A DNA stretch of 64,000 nucleotides from Eudorina sp. 2006-703-Eu-15 (Eukaryota; Chlorophyta; Chlorophyceae; Chlamydomonadales; Volvocaceae): NCBI GenBank assembly GCA_003117195.1, contig BDSI01000001.1, positions 248,001-312,000 on the forward strand, given 5' to 3'. The position numbers were made by a program, and so were the translations under genes. Below, piece after piece: positions 48,971 through 59,986 of the stretch (the first letter of the stretch is position 1; each line of letters opens with the position of its first letter). The notes under the pieces are model-generated. The model did not search any database, was not told the DNA's origin, and was given only the letters and a program-made list of their open reading frames with translations.

Positions 48971-51900
48971 ATGCCCAAATTTGGGCACTTTAAAGTGCAC
49001 CCAGAGAATAAAACGATAGTGCTAGTTTCTGCACAAGAGCCGAAATGGCCAGAGGAATACGGCAGAAATTTGTGGGGATGGGCCCAGCTGCAGCTTAAAG
49101 CCGTCAGAGAGGAGGGCCACCTCGGCACCCTGGCCATCAAGTGCCGCCCCAGAGAACTACGAGAAAGGCTGAAAGCGTAAGTTGCTCCGGTGCAGCGGCT
49201 GACGGATTGCTGCTGCCCATCCGCGGCTGTCGCCTTTACAGCTAGCCAGATAGAGCTAGCCTACATTGAAGTCCGGACTCACCGGGTCATCACGGTCACG
49301 ACCAAGTGGCTGCTGCCCACTACATACAGGATATGGACGACTTTGGGCGTCGTGTCGGCCCTCATGGCAGGTAAGCAAGCAGTGCCGAGGTGCGTGGCTC
49401 ACTGGTGGGGTCAAGTTCAGGGCCTGTAAGACCTAGCTACACATACAGGCATATGGACTTGTGGAGTTGTTAGCCTGCTGACTAATGCATCCTCCATCTA
49501 TCAAGCACCCGCCACGCTAACCGCGGATGCATGTACGGGTTGATGACGACCGTTGGTAGTTACGTTACAACAGCTAGCTGTACCAGCTTGCCGGCCGCGA
49601 CTCCGTGTTCCTACCTACCTGCCTTACCCTGGTCCTGCCGCCCCTACCTGTACAGCATTCAAGCCTCTTACACTGCAGCTTTGACCGTCCGTACATACAC
49701 CGTACGTGCCGCACATACAGGCATGAGCACGCCCACCGTGATGAGCCCGTCCAACCCTTGGGAGCCCGGCATGGAGATGTATGGGGTCGACAAAGTGATA
49801 ATCTGCGCCATGGTGCTGTCATCCTTCTGCTCCTTCACCGTCGTGGTAGGTACATCCTTTGGTTAGTTGCCGTTCGAAGGGCGAGGATAGGGTTTATGGC
49901 GACCATGCATGGCTAGGTATAGCTGGAAAACACGCACGGGACACCCTGACCCGGCTGCCTGCCTGCCTGTCATTGGCAAGATGGCAACGACCTGCTGGCA
50001 ACTACTGCTGGCAACTGGTGGCGACTGCTGGCAACTGCTGGCAATTGCTGGCGACTGCTGGCGACTGCTGGCAAAACGGTGGGTCATTTCATTCACATCC
50101 TCCGTGTGCTCACCCGCTCACGCCTGCAGGTCATTTGCACGATGCTCCTGTACGGCATCGACCTGATGCCCACCGACGGCTACATCAAGGGCTTCGTGTG
50201 CAAGTAAGTACGTATGGTAGCTGGTGTCCGTGCCTGCCCGCAGGAAAGGAACATACACCCCCCGCACAGCGGGGCGCTCCACGGGCAGCAGAGCAACGAA
50301 GCAGCCCCGCCCGCGCCACAACTAACGCTGAAAAAATACTTTTGGCAATTTTTTTATAGTGAGAGATTGATGACCAGTGAAGACGTTGTTACTGCGATGC
50401 TGCTGTGTATTATTATTAGGATGTTACAGCGGACCCCGCGGGTCATCGGTGACAGCCCCGGCGACAGCCGAGGCTTCCTCACCATACACTGCCTAAATGA
50501 ACTAACGCCACCATGGCGCTCCGGACAGGCTCCCCAAGTGCACCGAAACACTCTCCGGGTCCACACTACCAGGGAACCACCCCGTTCCTGAGAACCAACC
50601 ATGGCAAGGGATAAAGCCCGCTCAGGGGGAGTTAGCCACCAGGGCGCCCCTATGTGTATGTACTGCCGTGCACCGCGTGTTGCGTGCCACAACAAGGGTG
50701 CAGGTCTTCAACAATCTGTGCGTCGTTTTCTACATCGGTGCCGTCTTCGCCCTGTTCATTGGGTACTTGGCCATCATCTACCAAAACTACGAGTGGGTAC
50801 GTTCCATGAGTGCGCCGTGCATGATGACCTACAACGTACAACACCAACTACTTATCGGGGCACTTGTGCGTGACGGATGAATGATGGGGAACCAGCAGTG
50901 CACCACTCTCTGTGACACAGCGCGGCCACTGTCCATCTGCTGACAAAGTCTATCTGGCCCTGCGCGCGTGCTGCGTGCGCATGCTTCTGACTATTTATTT
51001 GCTGCTGCCCGTGCGATCGTACGTACAGGATGTCTTCATTTTGCTGACGTCGGTCGCCGGGGTGCTGGCAGTCTTGCTCTTGAGCATCTACGGGTTTCTT
51101 CACACGTACCAAGCTCTCACCATTGTGGAGCATCGGTAAGCACCAAGCAAACTCCGTCCTGAATGTGCTCGCTCGTGTGCGGTCGTGTGCGGTTGCGCGC
51201 GTGGAAGCCCAGAGCGCTGCCGAACAGTGCCGAACGGGTAATATAAGTAAGTAAATAAAGGAGATAAGCACGCACCACACAGACAATCAACATGGACACA
51301 CGGGCCCGCCCTCCGAAGAGCTTGTTTTCCACTGGATAGATGGATGGGGTCCGCTGCAATCAACATTCCTTCCTCCGCCCAGGGTCAGCCCGCCGGGCTG
51401 GGGGCTCACTCACGCATCTCGAGCCATAGATCCATGCATCCGGCGGTGCGCGTGCGTACATGTGTGCCTGCCATGCATGCTTAAGGGAGCCTCCGCGGGC
51501 GCGAGTGAGCCAGGTTGCGATCGAGGCGCCCTCGCCACAGCAGAAGACGACGACAGATGAAGGGGCGAGGCCACGAATGCCCGGTCCCCCGTGCGCTGTT
51601 GTTTGATTGCTCGGCCCGGCTATCTATGCGGTCCCGGCACTCGACCGTACGGCATATGTACGGCGAGGCGTCCACAGTTGAACATCCCCCATACATCAAC
51701 GAACGAACCCATTCATTCATTCATTCATTCATTCATTCATTCATTCATTGATTCATTCTATCACCCGCGGCGGAAAACAGCCCACGTTGTCCGTGGTAAA
51801 CAAAAAGCGGCATCGATGCAGGGTCTACCTTGCAACCGGCGGAACGCCGCAGGTAGGTAGGTAGATAGCAAACAGCGGGACATATGTGTGGAAAGAGCCA

Positions 51901-52134
51901 TGCGTTTCTCCCATCCGCATATCTTGTACCCCTGCGTACAGAAAAACGTGCCGGGAGGAGAAGCAGCGGCGGCAGCAGATGGGCGCCGCTGCCACGGCGT
52001 CAGAGAGCGAGGGCGAGGGCGGCGAAGGCAACCTGCAGGCCGTTGACACCGATTCCCCCGACGACGTGTCGGCGATCTTCCACATGAATGTGCTGGGTGC
52101 CTGCTCCAGCGTACGGGTGGAGGGCGGTAATTAA
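48971..52134 (+). CDS. Multi-pass membrane protein, copy 3 (open throughout)
   Basis: Exons 48971-49176, 49246-49370, 49449-49532, 49721-49845, 50130-50203, 50697-50796, 51029-51135 and 51942-52134 join in phase to about 335 codons. Exon 1 is soluble and charged, with NLWGWAQLQLKAV. Exons 2-4 contain two or more hydrophobic stretches, such as VIICAMVLSSFCSFTVV. Exon 6 has CVVFYIGAVFALFIGYLAI and exon 7 has VFILLTSVAGVLAVLLLSI. The last exon is an acidic Glu/Ser/Gly tail ending SVRVEGGN before TAA. I do not recognise the family; four or more membrane passes are predicted by eye. The long intron 7 carries (ATTC)n and dispersed repeats. Exon 8 has one extra Arg codon relative to copies 1 and 2. 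This is the only copy without a frame break. Confidence 0.7.
49992..50077 (+). repeat. Intronic minisatellite, unit 3
   Basis: Same length and sequence pattern as in units 1 and 2. Confidence 0.9.
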
Positions 52135-53197
52135 ATAAATAGGGTCCAGATGGGAGGAGGAGGCGGAGTACAGCCAGCCAGCAGCCGCCCTTACCTGTGT
52201 ACCCAGCAGCTGCCGCTATCTCCCGCGGGCTGCTGTTGCATGACTTGCTGAAGGAAAGAAGGGCCACTACTGGTGAACAGGCAATGCGCCCGTGCATGCA
52301 TCGATGCGCCTGCTGAGTCAGCCCAATACGTAATGACAGTGCGCAACGGAGCCCGCCGGCGGACATATACGCACACATACACGCACCATTAGCTAGGCAT
52401 CACATACACATGTAAGGTTGGTTTGCAACTCAGCTTCCCGGTGGCTTCCAGGTATGGACATGCGACCGACGGCCGTGACAGCGCGCGGCGGGCGGCTGTG
52501 GCCCACTGGCCGGTTGTGTTCGTGAGTCGGTGTCCCAGGCGAATGTGACCAGCGTAACCGGCGATGGTGGCAGCAGTCGGGGGATGACAAGGAATCCGGA
52601 TTGGTAGAGCTGGCACGTGGTTGATGTCCATCTTCTCTGGCGTTCGCTTCAGTGCGGCATACCCCTCAATGGGTCAACGAAGAGAACGAAGAGAACGAAG
52701 AGAATTATGCATTACATGTTGTTGTATGTAGGAGAGCTTGTAACGCTGGATTACAGTATAAGTTCATACAATAGACGAGTGATCCACAGCATCTCGAGAA
52801 GCCTTTGGCCGCGCCGTGTTACAGAGCTGGTGCGTATTGCGGACGTTGTCAGGTTGTCAATACACCAGAAAGCACCAAAAGCACCTGGTGCAAACCCTAT
52901 ATTCCAATATATCGCCGGGGCTGTCACCGATGACCCGCGGGGTCCGCTGTAACATCCTAATAATAATATTCCACGCAAGAAGGAGCAGCGGCATCTTGTG
53001 GAGGAGAGCACTGTCGACTGCGTGGCTGGCTCCGCGTGCCGAACGAAGCGCAGGAAAAAAAGCCCGCCCTTGGTGTTGGAGGCGCGGGACGGAGTGAAGT
53101 AGTGACGCGAGTGTATCGGAATTTTCACTTGGGCGAATGTGTAACGCTGGGTTACAGTATAAGTTCCTACAATTCCGTCACCCTGCACAGCATCTCG

Positions 53198-53835
53198 AGA
53201 AGCCTTTGGCCGCGCCATGTTACAGAATGTGTAGTACTCGTGGGGTAAGTTGTTATCCCGCATGTGGAATAAGTCTGTATCCCACACTATCCCACATGTG
53301 CGATAAGTTGTGATCACACTGGTCTCATGATGAAACCAAGGGTAACCAAGGGTTACAGCGTCAAATAAATGAAATCTCGCAGGTTTTCTGGGGGTCCGGG
53401 AAATGGAAAAATTCCGGGTTTTTGGCCCGTAAATACTTATATTATTTATGATAGCAACACTGGTTCTGGCCCGGTTGCTGGGGATGAGGAACGAACGCGG
53501 GTGTGGCGAAACGCTAAGATGGGCGGGTGGATGCCACCCAGACCTTGGCTGTTGGTCCCATGTGAACATGTAGGCACCGATGGCTGCATGCGTCGCTGTA
53601 CCGTACAGCTAGTACAGCGTTCCCACCTCTGCACCAAGAGCAGCGTTTGTCGCAGTTATAGGATGGTCGTGCCTCAGTATTGCAGCAGGAGACAGCGGAT
53701 CATGATGGGGCCGCGTCCTAGAAACCGGGTCACCCGGGCCGAAAGTTGTGCCTTATACTTTCGGTGATTGTAGTGGCACCGACGTGGTAACACAGTAGTA
53801 AAACTTGCGGCACCACGCAGTGGCCGCGGCTACTG
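53198..53835. other. Right edge of array, no gene seen
   Basis: Continues the LTR-like fragment to about 53355, where GGGTTACA could be its 3' end (it starts TGTAACGC at 53142). Between lie short inverted motifs such as CCGCATGTGG and CCCACATGTG. After that only short open frames. Confidence 0.35.
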
Positions 53836-54405
53836 GTGCCACAACCAACCGCCACGGTCGCGGCTACCACAACAGAAGTACAGAACCCGCAGCAGCAGCA
53901 GCAGCAAATGCAGCAGTCACAGCAGCAGCAAACGCCGCAGCAGGCGACACGCATCCCAACGGTCCCACAGCTGCAGATGTCACGCGAGGACATCCAGGTT
54001 ATGGAAAGCTGGGCGGGCCCCAGGCCGCCGCCACCCAGCCAGCGGACCCCAGAGCAGATTGCAGCCGCCTTGAAGGCAGCAGCAGTAAAGGTGGTGCTGA
54101 AGGCTCGCAGCCAGGCGGCGGCACCACCTGAGAGACCGGTCGAAGGGGTGCTGGCGGCACCAGCACCAACCGCAGGACCAGGACCGCAGGGGAGGGAGCT
54201 CACACCGCAGAGGGGAACAGCAGCGGCAACTCCCGAAGGGGCTGAGCCAACAGCGGTGCAGCGTGAAGAGACGGCACACAACACTGCATCCCCTGGTGCA
54301 GCACGGGGGCTTCAGCGCTTCACAGTCGACCCTCCAGCAACCACGCACGGGGACTCACCATCCGCACATACAGCGCAGAGTGCTGGACGAAGATGCGCGC
54401 GGTAG
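53836..54405 (+). pseudogene. LINE ORF1-like, Gln/Pro/Ala-rich
   Basis: One open frame with a CAG-rich start (poly-Gln), then Ala/Pro-rich sequence, directly upstream of an endonuclease frame in the same orientation. Position and composition suit the first ORF of an L1-type element. No zinc knuckle was seen and the start codon is uncertain. Confidence 0.45.
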
Positions 54406-54570
54406 AATGGCAGCGGGAAACGGGAAGGGCCATAGTCCCAGTGCCGGACCGCCAAATCCTGCAGCCAATCGTGTCCCGGGACGCATTCATCTAGAGGGGG
54501 ATGAGGACACAGACATGACCTAAACGGTGCCCAGCGCGCGCGGTGTGATGGGCACTCGCTGCGGTATAGA

Positions 54571-55200
54571 CCCCTTAGGGTAGGCTTGTGGAATGCGGAT
54601 GGGCTCAGAGTGCCAACATATATACACAGCAAGCTGTGTGCGGCGCTGAAATGGTGGGAGCGAGAAAGCATGGACATAGTGTGCATCCAAGAAATGCACA
54701 TGCAGTTCAGCCTCTTTGCGGAGGCGCTGGCGAAGATTACAGCAGGCATGCAAACCAGAGGATGGCAGGTGGTGGCACGCACATTCGTACACCCGTCTGT
54801 CCATACGTAAGGGGGGATGGCAATCCTCACCCGCACATGGGCTAATACAACAATCCAACAGGTGGACACACCCAGTAGCCTTCGACCGACGGCACCGCAC
54901 CAGGGCTGGATGTGCCAGCGCTCGTTCACGTGGAAAGGGCACAGGGTTCATCACATGGCAAACGTCTACATGCCCACATCGGGCGAGCGAAGGGTAAGCT
55001 CATTGCTCCGCTTAGTCACAGTAGCGAGGAGGAGGACCAGGTCATGGGTGGTGGTGGGGGACTTCAATTTCGTCGTAGACCCCGGAAAGGCAGGACAGCA
55101 GCTCAGCGGGAGCCAATGGAAGGGTGCGTGGCGGACAGGGCGGCGACCGCGCCAAAATCCAACGGCCACCTTCGGAAGTCTCCTTCGTGTCCGGTACTGA
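54571..55200 (+). pseudogene. LINE AP-like endonuclease fragment, frameshifted
   Basis: The first frame has LWNADGLR and the catalytic-Glu motif DIVCIQEMHM. After a G-run near 54809 the frame shifts and continues with AILTRTW, ANVYMPTSGERR and VVVGDFNFVVD (the GDFN motif). This order is that of exonuclease-endonuclease-phosphatase domains in L1-like non-LTR retrotransposons. Similarity stops near 55200 and no reverse transcriptase follows, so the element is broken and 3'-truncated. Confidence 0.75.
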
Positions 55201-55522
55201 CAGAATGCAAAGAAAATGAAGGCTAGGTCGCGTGAGATTCGCCCGCAGCATCTCGGTAGCAACCGGCTACGACGCTGCTCATTCCCCCAGACATACAGGC
55301 CGGAGAGGATGGTTACACAGAGATCCGAAACATCGAAAACATGATATGCTGCACGCACCCAGCCATCACCTCGGTAAATGACAGCAATAACGAGCGAGGT
55401 CTCACAACCCCCGCTCAGCACCAATGCTAAAACGCACCCGATGCTCCCTATCATACCAGGCACTTGCCCCAGCCACGCAACTGGCCCTGCCAGCCCCTGC
55501 CCGTCACGAGCTCGCGCGCTTA

Positions 55523-57105
55523 CTACAACTTGCTGTGGACCTGCAGCTGCCAGCCGCTCAGCGTCGTCGCTGCAGGGACGGCCCCCTTATCGGCCACCAA
55601 GTCTACCCCTTTCGCCAAGCCACGTGATGAGTTCCCTGCTTGGACCCGCTCCGGCCTAGTGCCCGTGTCCTCCTCCTGCTCCCCATATCGCCTCGCGCCG
55701 TTCCCAGCGCCACCCAGCAGGAGCGCCGCCGTCGGCTGGCGCTGCAGCGGCGGCGGCTGCTGCGACTGCTGTTGTGATGTGAGTGCTGGTACCGGCGCCG
55801 GTACCGGCAGGCTCTCAAACGGCGCTTCCGCTGCAGCCGCGACGATGAACGCCCGGGTCATTGCCAGCTGGATCTCCTGGAGCGCCGGGATGACGTGTCC
55901 TGCGACCGACCCATGGGTCACAGCATACGGCAGCGGCGGAACGAACCAGGGCACGCTCTGCTGGACATACAACGCGTGGCAGCCTCCCTGCTACTACCTT
56001 ACAAGTGGTTGGCGCTAAAACCGAAACGGCCTTACAAGTAAATGGTGCTAAAGCCGCAATGGCAGCCTGTCCGGAGCTTACTAAACGTGGGGAGCTGTTC
56101 TGGCTCGTGCCGCACACGTGACAGCCGCACGCGACCGGCTGGATCCGATGGAGCCCGTCAGGGATCAACGATCGTATGTCGTACTACATACATCCACGGC
56201 CCGTACCGTACGTACCTCTTTGGTGCAGTAGCACGGTTGCGCTTCGGAAGGTGTCCGCCAGCTCCAAGCAGTGTGGCTGCGAGGTGTCATACGAGCGGGC
56301 ACGCACAATGTGGTGAAAGATGACCTAATCCAGCCTAGCGCACCTGTGCGTTCGTTCCCACTGCAAAACCCTAGGGGCCCCACAGCTGGAAGCCGTGTGG
56401 CGTGTGTCAAAACTCCGTCCGGCAGCAGCAGGCGCAGCAGACCGCGGGAGGTCCGCCGCAGGCTACCCCCTGGCAATCTCCCGGGACAGGATCAATGCAT
56501 TACTGCAAATAAGGATGCGACGGGACCGGTGGGCAACCCGCCCCATGTGCATGTGGCGTGGATATGGCAAACACCGCAAACACGGCAAATCCCCAAGGTT
56601 CATTGGGACATTCCATGGACACCAGCCCGCACTGCCTCCCACCGCCCTGGCCACGCGTCCACAACACGAGCAACGCTGTTAAGCCTACGACACTACTGCG
56701 TGGCAGCGAAACAAAGGTGCGGTCAGGATGAGGGGCTCCTCTCCGTTCCGCTCCGCTTAGCTCGGCTCACATTCTTCAGCGCGTCCTTGTCCCCGAAGAT
56801 GTGCAGTGAGGGGCAGGGCACCTTGCCGGAGAGCGCCTCGAAGGCCGCCACGTGGTCGGGGTGGCGGCTCTGGCGACCCGGAGGGCCGGGATAGGGGAGA
56901 GGGGAGCCGGGCGCCGGGCAGGCGGGGTAAAAGCCATTGGGGTAGGGATTCGATGAGCAGCAGGCCACAGCCCCGCTGTCCTGGCCGTCGCCAAGCCCAT
57001 TGATTGTTCTTTGTTCATCTCGAAAGATCGAGGGCCTCACTTGCTCGGCCGACGGTTGGCCTTCAGGTGCGCAACAGCCCGCTGGGGATCCACCAGCAAG
57101 ACAAG

Positions 57106-57141
<36 letters not shown>

Positions 57142-59472
57142 CGAAATCGCGAGAAAGTCGTCAAACTGGCAAAACATCCTCGTCATCAGGGCTGCTGGTG
57201 ATGACCCCACACAACATGCCTCACGTTGCCCACGCATACGTGACGATGATGGCCCCAAACGGGCCCTACCCCAACCCCAGCCCCTCCTGCCCCCTTCTGC
57301 CGCTCTCTGCCCCCCTCTGGCCTCCTCCGGCCCCTGTACGGCCCCTGTACGGCCCCCCTGCGGACCCCGGTGCCGTCCGTACCTTGAGTCCTGCGAACAG
57401 GATGCAGAAGCGGAGCGGCCTCAGCGCGGACAGCTCGGGCCGCAGCCCCGACCGCTGCAGCGCCACCAGGGCGGCCGACATGACGGAGCCCTGTGTGGTT
57501 TGATCCCCCGGGGGTAGGTAGGTGCAGCGCGTCAACAGGCACCCAGCCACCCACGGGCAGAACAGGGCAGCGGGCCGACGGACGCAGACAGGTCAGAGGT
57601 ACTGCTGTCACCTCGCGATCACCTCACTGGCTAACAACAGGCTTGCAGCCCGAGGCGGCGGAGTGGACAGCGGCCTTACCTGGGAGAAGCCCATGAGGCC
57701 GTCGAAGGGCCCCTGCTGAGCCAGCAGGGTCGAGAGGAAGCGCTCCGAGGACTGGCGGCATGCCAAGAACACGTATAACATATATGGATGAAGGCCATGC
57801 CGCGTGAGAGAGAAAGATAGCAGTCACAACGGAAACGAAAGCGTCTACTGACACCACTGGCCTCCTCAGTCAGGCCCGGACCCTGGAATCAGACACAGGT
57901 CACACGTGTCCACTAGGAAACGGTAGATGCGTTAAAGGAACAACCCTGTGGAGGGTTGAATGGCTGATGGCGGGAACTGGGTGCCACGAAAAGCGGACCG
58001 TGACCGAGCCGCCCAGTTGAAAGCGACCCGGCATTGAAGCCGTGGAGACCACCTACAAAAATGATTATGTGAAACCATGGGTCGTTCGTTCGAACCGTGG
58101 GTCGAACCCACCTGCATCTTCTCCTCGTCAAACTCGACTCGGTCTCCCTGCCAGTGGGTGTTGGGGTGCGACGAGGTCTCCAATCCTCACATGCCCTTGG
58201 GGCTAAACGCGGACACAGGCCCAGGCCGAACCCGGCCACACCCAGCACTCGCAGACGAGGCACCCCGACGCCGATGGGGAGCCACCCTCTCACAGGTGGG
58301 ATGCGACAAGTAATACCGACTCTTTGACAGTCTCACAAAGGTGTACCAACTGGCTGCCCTGGAGGCCTGCGCCAACCACCCAACGACTTCACAACTCCCC
58401 CACCAACCACCTAGCTCCAGCGCCCCGGGACCCGCCCAAGCGGCCCCTTGCTTGGCACCAACCCCAACCCCAGCCCAGCCCATCAAGGATGGCTGAACAG
58501 CAAGGACTGCAAGCGCCGCCGGAGCAACATCCAGGCGGGGGCCTGAACGGCCGATGCTACCACCTGGGTGGGGTACGTGCAGCACGTACCACGGATTCAG
58601 CTGTGAACCATTCGTAGTACGGCCCCTCGAAGTACGGCCGTACGTCTCTGGGGATGGGGCCGCTGGCGGGATGCGGCGCGTCGATGAAGGTCTGCGCTGG
58701 CACCGGCACGTGCAGCACAACGGTCACAACAGTATGGTCACAACAGTATGCTTGCAACAAGATAATGCTTGCAACATAATGCTTGCTTGTAACGGTTACA
58801 TTAATGCTTGCAATATTGCGTCCTCTGCTCGTATGTTGATATGTAAGCCGCTGATGACAAGGAGAAGTCCCTGAAGACAGAATCCAAAAGTTCTGGTACA
58901 GTTGGCTTTCAGGGGAAAGATTGCAGCTGCCGTGCCAGGCACCAGCGATACGGCAGCTGTGCCGAAACCCGCTCAAAAACATTTAAATATTGCCATTCAA
59001 TGGGTGGAAAGCCGTTTGCACTCAACAGAAGCCGTACAGCCTACCACTTCTTAGACGGTGAACCTGTCGGCTGCCCCCCCCCCCCCCGCGTTTTCGTTGA
59101 TGACGAGGTGCGCCGCCGAAGGGCGCAGCCCAAAACATTTCACGTGAAGGAAATGATATGTGGGGCTATAGTGGCACTTACAAAGTCCACAAGGTCGGAT
59201 AACTCCTCCAGGATTCCTGCTCGCCGAAGCTGTCGGCATGTGGAGACAGGTAAGCGACAGCCAAGGACCGTTAGGCAACGGCACACACGCAAACTGCAAT
59301 CTCTCCATGACGCTACGAAAACGTCTGACTTCCGAAGGGGAGAGGCGTTGCGCAGCCACCCGGTGGCGCATGGGTGTACCTGTTGCTGGAAGATGGCTCC
59401 GCTGGTCCGGAACGAATGCAGACACAGCACACGCAGGCGGCCTAGCTTGGCATTACCAGTTTTCGAGGCCAT
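55523..59472 (-). CDS. FSH1/OVCA2-type serine hydrolase
   Basis: Nine exons join in phase: 59472-59380, 59229-59182, 58691-58590, 58177-58112, 57751-57680, 57490-57383, 56869-56771, 56276-56216 and 55899-55523. The protein starts at an ATG and reads RLRVLCLHSFRTSG, then FIDAPHPASG, the nucleophile motif GFSQGSVMSAAL (Ser codon next to the exon 5/6 junction), PSLHIFGDKD with the acid residue, and LLHQRG-GHVIP with the histidine. The complete Ser-Asp-His triad and block order match the FSH1 family of small cytosolic alpha/beta hydrolases. It is about 341 residues long, with some 85 residues of Gln/Pro/Ala-rich tail beyond the usual end. The exon 4 acceptor (GATTGGAG) is the weakest call. It lies head-to-head with the PX gene, about 500 bases apart. 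Confidence 0.88.
57103..57141 (+). repeat. (CAGG)n tract
   Basis: About nine tandem tetranucleotides in an intron of the serine hydrolase gene. Confidence 0.9.
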
Positions 59473-59986
59473 TTCCGCTACAAAAAAGACTGCTCTTGTG
59501 TAGATTCGCTGTGGACGGAAGTTGAGGTTGCCTGGCCTAGAGTGAGCAGAATAGACGAGGGCAGACTCTTACGACTAACTGAAAGTGTCAGTCAATGGTA
59601 GCGGCGGAGGAATCCCGTTATAAGCAGTGCACTGAGTAACATCACTTGCTCATTAAGTTGGTTGCGTAAACCGTGCCATCTGCCATGCTTACGTGACCTT
59701 ATGCAGTTGGTTGCCAACGTGCCAACGATTACCAACGATTCGTTGCCTGACGGGCAGTGGGAACCCGCAAAACCACAAACAACTGCTTTTATTTTTGGTC
59801 ATCCGCAGACACTGCTAGTTAACCAGCTCTGTACAGTATGGACATCATGGCAATTTTGCTGTGAAGCTGGACTTGTTGCACGAAACCGTATCGAGGACAG
59901 ATCAACTGTATTAATCTGTTAGATTGCCATTATTTTATTCGTTTGTTGATCTTGGCACAGTACGTGACTGATTGCGCACCGTTCAG
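59473..59986. promoter_or_regulatory. Shared upstream region of hydrolase and PX genes
   Basis: No coding segment recognised. Both neighbours point outward, so it should hold both promoters and the 5' exon(s) of the PX gene, which I could not place. Confidence 0.4.

Larger units (their letters stand above)
38332..53197 (+). repeat. Array unit 3 (14.9 kb)
   Basis: Third unit. It carries two SINE-like inserts and the HUH element. Its right part (from about 50217) is the most diverged of the three and lacks two stretches present in units 1 and 2: about 70 bases near 52224, and about 370 bases in the LTR-like zone. At 53197 the sequence continues into AGAAGCCTTTGG, the presumed ancestral right flank. 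Confidence 0.95.

Noticed and set aside
52751..53569. 272-codon minus-strand ORF across the array edge
   Set aside because: It crosses the LTR-like fragment and the junction, has no family motif, and breaks in units 1 and 2.
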